This document shows, in pieces, positions 27,401 to 36,712 of a stretch of 64,000 nucleotides of DNA. Source of the DNA: MFD01213-c1 sp963704405 (GTDB lineage Bacteria > Planctomycetota > Phycisphaerae > Tepidisphaerales > Tepidisphaeraceae); contig OY969903.1 in the NCBI GenBank assembly GCA_963704405.1, forward strand, positions 2,294,001 through 2,358,000. The letters run 5' to 3'. The notes beneath the pieces are model-generated. The model ran no database searches and was not told the origin of the DNA. It was given only the letters and a program-made list of their open reading frames with translations. A program made the translations under genes and the position numbers. Numbering within the stretch: the stretch's first letter is position 1; every line of letters starts with the position of its first letter.

Positions 27401-29281
27401 ATCGCCGCCCGGCCTGCATCGATCCAGATGCACCGCCAGCAAGGTGACATCTGCCGGGGTAATCCCGCTGATCCGCAGCGCCTGCCCCAATGACCTCGGT
27501 GTGAATTTCGATAACTTCTGCTTCGCCTCGTTCCGCAATCCAGTGACCGCGCGATAATCGATCGAAGACGGAATCAGCTTCGATTCCATTTTGGAAAATC
27601 GCTCAATCTGCCGGTCCTGCCTCGCGATGTATCCCTGGTATTTGATCCGCACTTCAATCTGCCACCCGACGTCGGAAGAGATGGCGGTCAGCGCCGGCGC
27701 CTTCTCCACCAACTGCGCCCAGTCCACATCCGACCGCCGCAGATAATCGACCGCAGGAACATCACCAACCCGGTTCATCCGAACCAGATCGAGGCCGTCG
27801 GCAATCGCATCGCGCCGCTGCACAAAGTTGTTCCATCGCGAATTGTCGACCAGCCCAATCTCGCGCCCGATCGGTGTCAGCCGCTCGTCGGCGTTGTCGG
27901 TGCGCAGGTGAAGTCGATGCTCCGCCCGGCTGGTAAACATCCGATACGGTTCCGTCGGTGGTTTGGTGACCAGGTCATCAATCAGCACCCCGATGTAAGC
28001 CTGGTCTCGCCGAAGCACAAAATCCGGCTCATTCCCGCCCGCATAACGTACCGCATTCACACCCGCCACAATCCCCTGCGCCGCCGCCTCTTCATAGCCG
28101 CTGGTCCCGTTGATCTGCCCCGCCAGGAATAGCCCGGCGATGCTCTTGGTCTGCAACGTCGATTGAATCTGGGTTGGCCAGACCATGTCATATTCAACTG
28201 CATAACCGTGGCGAAGGATTTCGACCTGCTCCAGCCCCGGCACCAGCCGCACGATCTGCTCCTGCACATCCGCCGGAAGCGAGGTGCTGATTCCGTTGCA
28301 GTAGATTTCATCGGTGTCGAGCCCTTCAGGCTCCAGGAAAATCTGATGCTTCTGCTTGTCGGCGAACCGCACCACTTTGTCTTCAATGCTCGGGCAATAC
28401 CGCGGCCCCGTCGAAGCGATCTGCCCGCTGTACATCGGAGCCCGATGCAGATTCGCCCGGATGATCTCATGGATCTGCGGATTAGTCCCCGACAAATAAC
28501 AAGGAACCTGCAGCAGCGGGGGAACCCAGGCCGCGGAGCCCGCGTTGCCATATTCATTCAGATAAGAAAACGGCGCCGGAACCAAATCGCCCGGCTGAAG
28601 CTCAAACGCCGAGAAATCAATCGTCTGCCGCTTCAACCGAGGCGGCGTCCCCGTCTTCAGCCGCCCTAATTCCAAACCCAACCGCGACAAACACCCCGAA
28701 AGCCCCTTTGCCGCCGACTCCCCAACCCGTCCCCCTTCGGTCTGCCGTTCCCCCGTATGCATGAGCCCGCGAAGAAACGTTCCGGTTGTGACAATGACCG
28801 CCCGGCAGCTCAGCCGGGTTCCGTCGCTCAGCAGCACGCCATCAACCGCAACACCCGCCGCATAACTCTGCACGCCGCTGGATACCGCCGCCTGCGAAGT
28901 GCAAATTTCCGCCACCTCTCCCGAAACGATATTCAGATTCGCGCACATCTCCAGCAGCCGCTGCACTTCCACAGCGTACTTATACTTATCCGCCTGCGCC
29001 CGCGGCCCCCACACCGCCGGCCCCTTCGACCGATTCAGCATTCGAAACTGAATTCCTGTCTCATCCGTTGCCAGCCCCATCAACCCCCCCAGCGCATCGA
29101 TCTCCCGGACCATCTGCCCTTTGGCCAGCCCACCGATCGCTGGATTGCACGACATCTGCCCAATGCGCGCCGGGTCCAGTGTCACCAGTGCCGTAGAGGC
29201 TCCCAGCCGCGCCGCCGCCCAGGCCGCTTCCGCCCCCGCGTGCCCGCCGCCGATCACGATGATGTCAAAATCTGTCCGCAT
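27386..29281 (-). CDS. mnmG: tRNA uridine-5-carboxymethylaminomethyl modification enzyme MnmG
   Basis: MnmG (GidA), with MnmE, installs cmnm5 on U34 of certain tRNAs using FAD, NADH and methylene-THF. The FAD-binding Rossmann motif IVIGGGHAGAEAA is at residues 8-20, followed by MSCNPAIGGLAKGQ, VVTTGTFLRGLMH, GRVGESAAKGLS, LKTGTPPRL, YCPSIEDKVVRF, LFLAGQINGTSGYEEAAAQG and the C-terminal helical MnmE-binding region (SRAEHRLHLRTDNADERLT onward). Length 631 aa is normal. No MnmE gene lies in the window. Confidence 0.97.
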   Translation of the reverse strand: MRTDFDIIVIGGGHAGAEAAWAAARLGASTALVTLDPARIGQMSCNPAIGGLAKGQMVREIDALGGLMGLATDETGIQFRMLNRSKGPAVWGPRAQADKYKYAVEVQRLLEMCANLNIVSGEVAEICTSQAAVSSGVQSYAAGVAVDGVLLSDGTRLSCRAVIVTTGTFLRGLMHTGERQTEGGRVGESAAKGLSGCLSRLGLELGRLKTGTPPRLKRQTIDFSAFELQPGDLVPAPFSYLNEYGNAGSAAWVPPLLQVPCYLSGTNPQIHEIIRANLHRAPMYSGQIASTGPRYCPSIEDKVVRFADKQKHQIFLEPEGLDTDEIYCNGISTSLPADVQEQIVRLVPGLEQVEILRHGYAVEYDMVWPTQIQSTLQTKSIAGLFLAGQINGTSGYEEAAAQGIVAGVNAVRYAGGNEPDFVLRRDQAYIGVLIDDLVTKPPTEPYRMFTSRAEHRLHLRTDNADERLTPIGREIGLVDNSRWNNFVQRRDAIADGLDLVRMNRVGDVPAVDYLRRSDVDWAQLVEKAPALTAISSDVGWQIEVRIKYQGYIARQDRQIERFSKMESKLIPSSIDYRAVTGLRNEAKQKLSKFTPRSLGQALRISGITPADVTLLAVHLDRCRPGGDSSWR

Positions 29282-29384
29282 GGAGTGCTAAAAGATACTC
29301 ATTTATACGATGAAACAAAATCACCCTCATCCTATCCTTCGCCCCCAGAGAAGGGACCAGGGAGGGAGAAGGACCAGAGCGCTT

Positions 29385-30782
29385 TCAGGCTCCAGAGGTG
29401 ATGCCCTGCTCCGGTCGCGCCTCATGCAGCGATCCAAACTTCCGCACCTGCGGCCAAATCAGCGCCGTGGCGCCGACCACCAGCAATGTTCCAATGCCTC
29501 CTGCGACAACCGATGCAATCGGACCGAACAATTGCGCCGTCAATCCGGATTCCCAGCCCCCCAGTTCATTCGATGCGCCGATGAAAACATTGTTGACGGC
29601 CGACACGCGGCCCCGCATTTCATCAGGCGTGAGCACCTGCACGAGCGTATGCCGCACGACAACGCTGATGTTGTCGCACGCCCCCGTGAGAAACAGCATG
29701 GTGAGTGAGAGCCAGAATGAAGTGGAGATTCCAAACACGATTGTCGCCAATCCAAACCCCGCGACCGCCAGGAGCAGATCGCGGCCAGCCTTTTTCATCG
29801 GTGGTTGGTGCGCCATCAGCATCGCCATCGACGCCGCCCCCAATGCCGGCGCGGCTCGAAGCCACCCAAAACCCACCGGACCGACGTGCAGGATTTTCGT
29901 CGCATAGATCGGAAGTAAATACGTCGCGCCACCGAGCAGGACTGCGAACAGATCCAGCGTAATCGTCGCCAGCACCAATTGATTGCGGCCCACAAAATGA
30001 ATCCCCGCAAGAAGCGTTTTCAAGCTGGCTGGTTCTTTGCGGGCTTCCACTGGCCGCACTTTCACCAACACCAGCAGCGCGGCGAACCCAAATGCGCAGA
30101 CCGCGTCAATAAGATAGGCCAGGGGCAACGTCGGCACGTTGTGACCGTGGAAGTGGAGGTAGTCCATGCCGATGATCCACCCCGCCAGCGCAGGGCCGGA
30201 TATGGCCGACACCTGAAAGAACGTGGCGGTCCACGTCATGGCGTTACTGAAGACTTCAATCGGTACCGTCTGCGGGGCCAGCGCCGAGCGAGCCGGGCCG
30301 CCCAGCGCCCAGGCGGTCGCGCCGAGCAGCAAAAATGCATACATATAGACGGTTGGTTGATGCTGGTAGGATAAAATCGCAAGCCCGACCGAACTCAACG
30401 ACGCGAGCATCGCCATCCATATGGTCAATGTTTTTCGGTTGACCCGGTCGGCAAGCTGCCCCGCCGGAAGCGCCAGCAGAATGACCGGAGCCGCCCCCAC
30501 CAATCCAACAAAGCTCAGCGCCAGTGCGGCGTGCTTCGGATCGCGCATCGCCAGTTCCCACCCGATCGCCACGCTTTGCGCCTGCTGACCCAAGAACAGT
30601 AAAATCGTCCCCAGCGCATAAAGCCGATATCCCGGCACGCGCAAGGCAGCGTATGGATCGTGGCCCGGTGACTTGCCTCCGCCGGGTGTTTCCCGCTCCG
30701 GTGGTGACTCCGGTGGCGCAGCAGAGGCGGGGCGTTCCGGATCAGGCGGTTCGTATGCCGCCGGCTGCTTTGCCGCATCCAT
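29385..30782 (-). CDS. MFS transporter (EntS/MFS_3-like)
   Basis: A twelve-helix major facilitator protein of 465 aa with a Pro/Glu-rich cytoplasmic leader (about 45 residues). The MFS signature between helices 2 and 3 reads GQLADRVNRKT. LTPDEMRGRVSAVNNVFIGASNELGGWESG in the C-half is characteristic of the MFS_3/enterobactin-exporter group. Likely drug or siderophore export; substrate unknown. The short gap toward mnmG (29282-29384) contains a CCCTCATCC...GAGGGAGAAGG extragenic repeat with hairpin potential. Confidence 0.85.
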   Translation of the reverse strand: MDAAKQPAAYEPPDPERPASAAPPESPPERETPGGGKSPGHDPYAALRVPGYRLYALGTILLFLGQQAQSVAIGWELAMRDPKHAALALSFVGLVGAAPVILLALPAGQLADRVNRKTLTIWMAMLASLSSVGLAILSYQHQPTVYMYAFLLLGATAWALGGPARSALAPQTVPIEVFSNAMTWTATFFQVSAISGPALAGWIIGMDYLHFHGHNVPTLPLAYLIDAVCAFGFAALLVLVKVRPVEARKEPASLKTLLAGIHFVGRNQLVLATITLDLFAVLLGGATYLLPIYATKILHVGPVGFGWLRAAPALGAASMAMLMAHQPPMKKAGRDLLLAVAGFGLATIVFGISTSFWLSLTMLFLTGACDNISVVVRHTLVQVLTPDEMRGRVSAVNNVFIGASNELGGWESGLTAQLFGPIASVVAGGIGTLLVVGATALIWPQVRKFGSLHEARPEQGITSGA

Positions 30783-30822
30783 GTCGCTTCCGTTCCTCGT
30801 AATTCCTGACGCCGCCGCACCG

Positions 30823-30849
30823 TTGACGGATGGTGACGTTTGTTACAAT
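30823..30849 (+). promoter_or_regulatory. Candidate promoter toward the histidine kinases
   Basis: TTGACG (30823-30828) and TACAAT (30844-30849) are 15 bp apart on the plus strand, in the gap between the divergent MFS gene and the first kinase. The spacing is short, so support is weak. The rest of 30783-31137 shows no gene. Confidence 0.3.
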
Positions 30850-31137
30850 CTGACCTTCCCGCCGACCGGCGAAGTCTAGCCGTCCATCATCGCGTTGGCG
30901 AGCGAAACAAGGAAATTGGTTTCATCAAACCTGAAGAGGCGGCTTGACGTATCATGCGTTCGTGGGAGAATTTCAGCTTCTCGTGGCTTTGTGGTGAAAG
31001 GGCTGCCGCAGACAGACGCAAATTTGTTCGGACTGCCCCGGCGGAACCGTTCTGCTTTGGGTGCGCCGGCATTGATGCTGGTTGAATGCGGGTGATTTGT
31101 AAACCGACCGGGGAAATGGTCGGGTGGGAGTTTTGGA

Positions 31138-32285
31138 ATGTTGGAGAATCCGACGCTGGACCTCTTGAAGTATTCATCGTTCCCCGAGGTGGCTTCCGCC
31201 CTTCGCGCCGCGCGGAGGTGATCCTTCATCGGTGGAAAGAAGTGGTGCGGCAGAAGCTGCCCAACGCCGACGAACTCACCCTCAACCAGCTCCGCGACGA
31301 CCTGCCGAACGTGCTTGAAAAAATCGCCCACGCGCTGGAATCCGTGGATAGAAATTCCTTGAGCGAACTCCGCCAGGCTTCTGAAGCGCACGGTGAAGCC
31401 CGCTTCCACCAGAGCTACAACGTCAATGAAGTGCTGATCGAATACGGCCTGCTGCGGCCGATCATGCTCGATGAAGTGATGTCGCATGTCGGCCGCGATA
31501 TCACCCATGAAGAAATCGCCGCCGTCAACATGGGGATCGACGCTGCCGTGCGGCGGAGCGTGACACAGTTCGTCGCCGAGCAGCAGAAGCAGTTGAAGCT
31601 CGTCACCGATGCACAGACCAAATATCTGTCTTTCCTGTCGCACGATCTTCGCGGTGGTTTGAACGGCGTGCTGCTGATGGTTGAAGTCCTCAAGCGCGAA
31701 CTGGCGGGCGAAGAGAAGTTCGCCGAGTCGATGCAGGACCTGGACACGATGCGGCGATCCATCCTCGATACTGTCGGCACGATGGATCGCTTCCTTCACG
31801 CCGAGCGCTTCCGCCAGGGAAAAGTGCAGGTGCAAAACAGCACCGTCGATGTGCAGGCGCTCGTAAAAGATCTGTCTCATCACTTCGCGTATCAGGTGAA
31901 GGAAAAGGGCATCGGACTGAAGGTGGAAGTGATCGACGGCGCGAAGGTGTTCAGCGACCGCGAGCTGCTCATGCTGATCCTGCAGAATCTTATTTCCAAT
32001 GCGGTGAAGTACACGTCAAGCGGAAAAGTGAATGTGCGCGTCGAGCCGGTGAACGCGGGAAAGAGCGTGCGGATTTCAGTGATCGACGAAGGCCCCGGCA
32101 TTGCGCAGAACAAACTCGCGACGCTCTTTGAGCCGTTCATGCGCGGCGAAACTCACGGGCAGGCGGGTGTCGGGCTTGGGTTGTCGATCGCCAAGCAGGC
32201 CGCCGATTTAATGAAGGCGAAGCTGACGGCGGAATCGACGCTCGGCCAGGGTTCGACATTTCGCCTTGAGCTTCCATCGCAATGA
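31138..32285 (+). CDS. Sensor histidine kinase with RsbRD_N-like domain, copy 1; frameshift near 31208
   Basis: The start MLENPTLDLL at ATG 31138 (GGGAG upstream) mirrors the next gene's MIDNPTLDLL. The N-terminal helical domain (RWKEVVRQKLPNADELTLNQ...FHQSYNVNEVLIEYGLLRP) matches the RsbRD_N/RsbT co-antagonist type. The kinase core has H-box SHDLRGGLNG, N-box ILQNLISNAVKYTS, and G-boxes DEGPGIAQ and GVGLGLSIA, but no receiver or membrane segment, so it is a cytosolic kinase. The ATG frame stops at TGA after ALRAARR. One added C in CGCGCC restores ALRARAEVILHRW. Length 1148 bp is one short of a multiple of three. Confidence 0.8.
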
Positions 32286-32618
32286 ATCCTGCAATGGCTG
32301 AGGGAAATTCCTGATCTGTCTCCAGGTGAATCATCTCTTGACTGAAATGGCGGGGTGCGCAAAATCCCGCATGGGCTGGCAGGAAAGCGCGTGCCGTTCT
32401 GATGCGATTGCCAACACGAAAATGCCGCGTTGCATTTTCCTTGGAGCATCGCCGGGCTGGGCTTTCACGAAATTGAATTTCATTCCCGGCGCCGCGGTTG
32501 TATCGCGGCGCTTCTGGTCGCGTCTGCTCGCGATGTGCAGTGCCGGATCGCCTGCCGCACGTGCTGGCTTGTCTGGCGGTTTGAATTTCACGGCTGGCAA
32601 CGGTGAAGGAACATCCCG
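32286..32618. other. Intergenic region between the two kinases
   Basis: A 333-bp gap without a supportable gene. TTGACT at about 32338 followed after 17 bp by AAAATC is a weak promoter candidate for the second kinase. A GCGCCGCGG...CGCGGCGC hairpin is visible near 32490-32515. Confidence 0.3.
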
Positions 32619-33773
32619 ATGATCGATAATCCAACGCTCGATTTGTTGAAGCACGAGTCGTTCCCTGGATTGGCTGCCGCGTTGCGGAAGCGGTCGCATG
32701 AAATCCTCGACCGCTGGCAGACATTGGTGAAGAGGCACCTTCCCGCCGCCGATCCGCTCACCATCGCGCAGATTCGCAATGCGATCCCGAATGTGCTCGC
32801 GCAGATGGCCGAGACGCTGGATTCACAGGAGCCCAACCGCATCGACGACCTGAAGGAGGCCTCCGCCAACCACGGCGAGATGCGCTTTCACCAGAGCTAC
32901 AACCTCGATGAAGTGCTGGTGGAATACGGGCTGCTGCGGCCGATCCTCATTGACGAAATTATTCTGCATCTTGGGCGCGAGATGACGAGCGAGGAATTGG
33001 CGGTCCTGAACATGGGGGTGGACACGGCGATGCGCCGCAGCGCGACGCAGTTCGCCGCCCATCAGGCGCAGCAGATCAAGGCCGCGAATGAAGCGCACAG
33101 CAAATACCTTTCGTTCCTGTCGCATGATGTGCGGGCCGGGTTGAACGGCATCCTGCTGACGACGGAAGTGCTGACCAAAGACCTCAGCGACAATCCGCAG
33201 TTCGCCGAGTCATTGCAGGATTTGGATTCCATGCGGCGGGCGATTATGGACACCGTAGCCACCATGGAACGCTTCCTTCACGCGGAGCGATTCCGCCAGG
33301 GCAAGGTGAAGCCGCTGGAAACGACAGTGCAGATTCAAACGATTCTGCACGATCTCACTCGCACCGCCGCCCAGCAGGCGCGCATGCGCGGCGTCGACCT
33401 GACCGTTGAAATCCCCGACGGTTGCTGCGCCGTCACCGACCGCGAACTGCTCACGCTCATCCTGCAGAACCTCATCTCCAACGCCGTCAAATACACGCAA
33501 ACCGGCAGCGTGCGCATCGTTGTCGAGCCGGCCACCGACGATCACGGTGTGCGCGTCTCGGTGATCGATACCGGCCCCGGCATCGCCGCCGACCAGTTGT
33601 CCCGCATGTTCGAACCCTTCATCCGCGGCAACACCCACGGCCAACCCGGCAGCGGCCTCGGCCTCTCCATCGCCCGCCAGGCCGCCGAATTGATTGGCGC
33701 TAAAGTCACGGCCAGATCAACCGTGGGAGAAGGATCGAGCTTCACGCTGGAACTGCAAAAGAGCGACGCATAA
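32619..33773 (+). CDS. Sensor histidine kinase with RsbRD_N-like domain, copy 2
   Basis: A 384-aa paralogue of the preceding kinase. The N-terminal RsbRD_N-like domain (MIDNPTLDLLKHESF, EILDRWQTLVKRHLP, FHQSYNLDEVLVEYGLLRP) occupies about residues 1-150. HisKA has the phospho-acceptor in LSHDVRAGLNG (His about 169), and HATPase_c has LILQNLISNAVKYTQ, DTGPGIAADQ, FEPFIRG and GSGLGLSIARQAAEL. There are no membrane segments, PAS or receiver domain. GAAGGA precedes ATG 32619. With no response regulator nearby, the partner is unknown; the N-domain suggests a link to a stress/partner-switching type signal. Confidence 0.88.
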   Translation: MIDNPTLDLLKHESFPGLAAALRKRSHEILDRWQTLVKRHLPAADPLTIAQIRNAIPNVLAQMAETLDSQEPNRIDDLKEASANHGEMRFHQSYNLDEVLVEYGLLRPILIDEIILHLGREMTSEELAVLNMGVDTAMRRSATQFAAHQAQQIKAANEAHSKYLSFLSHDVRAGLNGILLTTEVLTKDLSDNPQFAESLQDLDSMRRAIMDTVATMERFLHAERFRQGKVKPLETTVQIQTILHDLTRTAAQQARMRGVDLTVEIPDGCCAVTDRELLTLILQNLISNAVKYTQTGSVRIVVEPATDDHGVRVSVIDTGPGIAADQLSRMFEPFIRGNTHGQPGSGLGLSIARQAAELIGAKVTARSTVGEGSSFTLELQKSDA

Positions 33774-33995
33774 ACATGCAGCACGGGCGCCCGGCGCGCA
33801 CGGGGTAGCGTAAGAGTGAGACTCCTAAACCTCCGGAGCAACAGACGGGCTTCCGACATTAACTTAACTTTTCCTACACGACATATCGCGAGTGTGTGGT
33901 TGAAGAATATTCCGAACGACATCGAATATGGCCAAAGAGCAAGAGAAAGAGAAAGACGAAGAGAAAGACAAATCACAGCCGCAGGGGCTGCTGCC

Positions 33996-35476
33996 CTCAC
34001 CCTTACCCACAACTCCGAAGTGTTTTTGAGAACATTTTCGCTTTCTTCAACGTACCTCGATTTTTTCCAGACATGGAGGTCGTGATGATGGTCTGCCAAG
34101 CCCATCAGTGGGCTCATCAGCATTTTGGATCGTTGGATCTGGATGATCGTCGTCGTTCAAAAGGGTTGTTACACTCGCAGCCCAAATGGCGGCGACTCCG
34201 GGTCAATCCCTGCCTGTGCAACATAAGCAGTGGGCGGAGCTGAAAGCAGCTTACCGGTTTTTCGACAATCCACAGATTAATCCCGATGCGCTGCAAGCCC
34301 AGCACCGGCGGGTGACTTTCCAATCGTGCCGCGAGCATCCGGTGGTCCTGTGCGTGCAGGATGGCTCCAATGTGCAAGCCAGCCGTATTGCTGGAGGCCA
34401 ATGGGTGATGCATTCGGCGCTGGCGGTCACGCCAAGCGGCGAAGTTTTAGGGTTGCTCGACCAGCGATTTTTCAAGCGGGTGAAGCGAGCGGCACGGGAG
34501 AGCAAAAAAGCCAGGCGTGATCGCTTTCGAGAGAGCGATGTCTGGATTGACGCCGTCCAGGCCGTCAAAGCGGCCAACTCACCCCATACGCACCTGATCC
34601 ATATCTGTGATCGAGGGGCGGACGATCTGCGTCTGATGCACAGTTGCGTGGCGGCATCGAACGGTTTTGTCATCCGGGCCCGTCACGACCGCAACATCGA
34701 GCAGGCAACCGACAAGCTGTGGTCTTACATGGCGCAGGTTCCGGTCAGCGGACAAATCGATATTGAGATCGGTCAGCAGCGATGCGTCAAACGCAAGATC
34801 AAAGGCGTCACCCAGCGCCTGCCGCGTCCCGCCCGCATGGCCCAATTACAAGTGCGGTTTGCAACGGTGCAACTGCAACCTCCGGCCAAAAGCGCGCCGT
34901 CCACCCAACCGTTGACGGTGAATGTCGTTTATCTCAAAGAACCCCTCGAAGGCGCTGCGTCGCTGGAGTGGATGCTGCTGACCAATTTGCCGGTGGAGAA
35001 TCTGGCCGATGCATTGACGATCATCGACTACTACTGCATTCGCTGGGTCATTGAAGAATGGCACCGGGCACTGAAAGAAGGTTGCAGACTTGGCGAATCC
35101 CAGTTGCAAAGTATTGATAACCTGCTTCGATTGATCAGCATGCTCTCTCCCGTGGCAGTGCGATTATTGCAGCTGCGTGATTGGGCCAACCTGCCGCGCA
35201 ACGAACCTGCAGCCGCCAAACTCGACCTGCAGCAGAAGGTGCCGCAGGCAATGATCCAAGCCGCGGCAGCGCTAGGCCAATGCCGGATTGATCAAATGAG
35301 CCCCCGGCAATTCTGGCAAACCCTGGCTCACCAGGGCGGCTGGCTGGGCAGAAAACACGATCCCCGCCCCGGCTGGAAAGCAATCTGGATCGGCTGGGAA
35401 ATCGTCTCCCGAATCGCACACGGCATCGAACTCACACAGCAAAACCGAATCGATGCAACTTGTGGGTAAGGGTGAG
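33996..35476 (+). mobile_element. IS4-family (IS50/Tn5-like) insertion sequence
   Basis: The ends are inverted repeats CTCACCCTTACCCACAA (33996-34012) and TTGTGGGTAAGGGTGAG (35460-35476). This end resembles the Tn5 outer end (CTGACTCTTATACACAAG), as remembered. A 10-bp direct duplication GGCTGCTGCC flanks it (33986-33995 and 35477-35486). Total 1481 bp with one transposase gene, so size and structure are complete; only a one-base frameshift near 34160 interrupts the gene. Confidence 0.9.
34073..35469 (+). CDS. IS4-family transposase, frameshift near 34160
   Basis: The N-terminal Tn5-type DNA-binding part (WAHQHFGSLDLDDRRRSK) is separated by a frameshift from the rest (TLAAQMAATPGQSL, LKAAYRFFDNPQI). 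One more A in the run at 34159-34162 joins them as RSKRVVTLAAQMA. The DDE residues are visible: Asp in VVLCVQDGS, Asp in IHICDRGAD, and Glu in WVIEEWHRALKEG (the YREK-type region). Length 1397 bp is one short of a multiple of three. The stop codon TAA lies inside the right inverted repeat. If the frameshift is a sequence error the element could be active. Confidence 0.85.
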
Positions 35477-35488
35477 GGCTGCTGCCCC

Positions 35489-36335
35489 TGTACGGACCGG
35501 GGACATGGGTAACATATGTGCGGGGACATGGGTGGCGCATTGGAATTAGACTCGAGTTTGGCTTTTCACGTCGATTGTTGCAACTTTTACATGGCAGAAA
35601 AAGACATCTAATTGTCCATCTTGCATCGTCGGACGTAAGGCTACGGGATAGCCGGTGAACGCCTGGCTGATTTTAAAATCCGTGGATTTGTATCTGAAGT
35701 ACCCGTCCTTCTGCACCTTTCGTACGACATCGGACGAGCCATATTCAATCGGCGGCAGGGTCTCTGCAAAGGCACGCGGCGAGTGAACATACCGTGTGAC
35801 GGGCGTGGCCATCCCCAATGCCTCGTGCGGTCGCTCCAGGTTGTAAACATCACGCCATGGATCAAAGCGGCGCTGCGCCTCCTCAATATCGCGGAAGCGT
35901 CGTGTGCCGATTGCCTCGGCTTTAACGGTGGCAACCCAGCGTCTTGAGCCGTGCGTGAATCTTGCGTCCACCCCACCCATGGCTGCGACGCAGCTCGCAC
36001 ACACTTTGTTCCAGCGACCCGGCAGTCCTGCCTGGCGACAGCAAGGGGCGGCGGGAGCGATCCGCCATCCCCTGGGCGCTGACGACGCCATTCTCTTGGC
36101 GTTTGGCGCGATCCATCCACTTGTAGGCGGTCTTGCGACTGATGGCAAAACGACGACACAACGCCGCCAGATTACAACGGGGCTGGATCGCCAACGAAAC
36201 AAATTCTTGTCTGAGACACACAGTAGAAGCCTCCATCCACGGCATGCTTGAACTCCCGGTAAAGGTTCAAGCTTGCAGGATAAAAGCGCCACCCATGTCC
36301 CGGCACATGTGTTACCCATGTCCCCGGTCCGTACA
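35489..36335 (-). mobile_element. IS481-family element with internal deletion
   Basis: Near-perfect inverted ends of about 50 bp begin TGTACGGACCGGGGACATGG (35489) and end with its inverse at 36335, with about two mismatches. A GCCCC 5-bp duplication flanks it (35484-35488 and 36336-36340). At 847 bp it is about 400 bp shorter than intact members. It inserted into the foldback repeat beside the IS4-family element. It lacks a functional transposase. Confidence 0.88.
35546..36245 (-). pseudogene. IS481-family transposase remnant lacking the DDE core
   Basis: The N-terminal part, starting MPWMEASTVCLRQEFV, carries the helix-turn-helix (LAALCRRFAISRKTAYKWMD) and ends at SHGWGGRKIHARLKTLG. The C-terminal part, in another frame, starts KAEAIGTRRFRDIEEAQRRF and ends with the IS481 tail (RPHEALGMATPVTRYV...DVKSQTRV). 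The stretch that should hold the three catalytic acidic residues is missing. The element is therefore non-autonomous at best. Confidence 0.88.
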
Positions 36336-36473
36336 GCCCCCGCACCCCCGCTGGGAGCAGAATTGAGACAAGAGGGAAGGGGTAAAAGGACCGCTGCGCG
36401 GACAGTGGAGTTAAAGCCGGGGCGGAACCTGTGGCACGGCGAGAGTAAGAACCGGTTCCGCCCCGGCTATTAC

Positions 36474-36575
36474 TTACTTGCCCGCGCAGCGGTCCTTTTC
36501 CTCCTTGCGGGGGTGCGGGGGCAGCGGCCCCTGCGGCTGTGATTTGTCTTTGTCTTCGTCTTTCTCTTTCGCCAT
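36474..36575 (-). CDS. Possible Lys/Glu-rich mini-protein in the foldback arm
   Basis: A 33-codon frame, MAKEKDEDKDKSQPQG followed by PLPPHPRKEEKDRC, lies in the right arm of the foldback repeat. The left arm, with both IS elements removed, encodes the related MAKEQEKEKDEEKDKSQPQG followed by LLPPHPRWEQN on the other strand. No ribosome site is evident. It may be a repeat sequence that happens to be open rather than a gene. Confidence 0.25.
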   Translation of the reverse strand: MAKEKDEDKDKSQPQGPLPPHPRKEEKDRCAGK

Positions 36576-36712
36576 ATTCAATATGCGTTCGAATATCAAA
36601 ATATCAATTGACCACAGCAACTTGCACTAAGATGCGTGGAGAGATGGAGCCTGCGGCTCATACTGGTTGGAGGCCTGTGTTACGGTTGTGGTTTCTCCAG
36701 GGAAGAATCAAG

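Larger units (their letters stand above)
33900..36600. repeat. Foldback (long palindromic) repeat interrupted by two IS elements
   Basis: The left flank (about 33900-33995) and the right flank (about 36500-36600, reverse complement) share long near-identical stretches, including ATCACAGCCGCAGGGG and AAAGACAAATC. Removing IS4 plus one 10-bp duplication and IS481 plus one 5-bp duplication rejoins the left arm as GCTGCCCCCGCACCCCCGC, identical to the right arm. The arms continue inward with AAAAGGACCGCTGCGCGG (36386 on) against its inverse near 36482, and AGCCGGGGCGGAACC against GGTTCCGCCCCGGCT (near 36416-36469). Arms are about 190 bp around a small centre near 36445. Confidence 0.8.
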
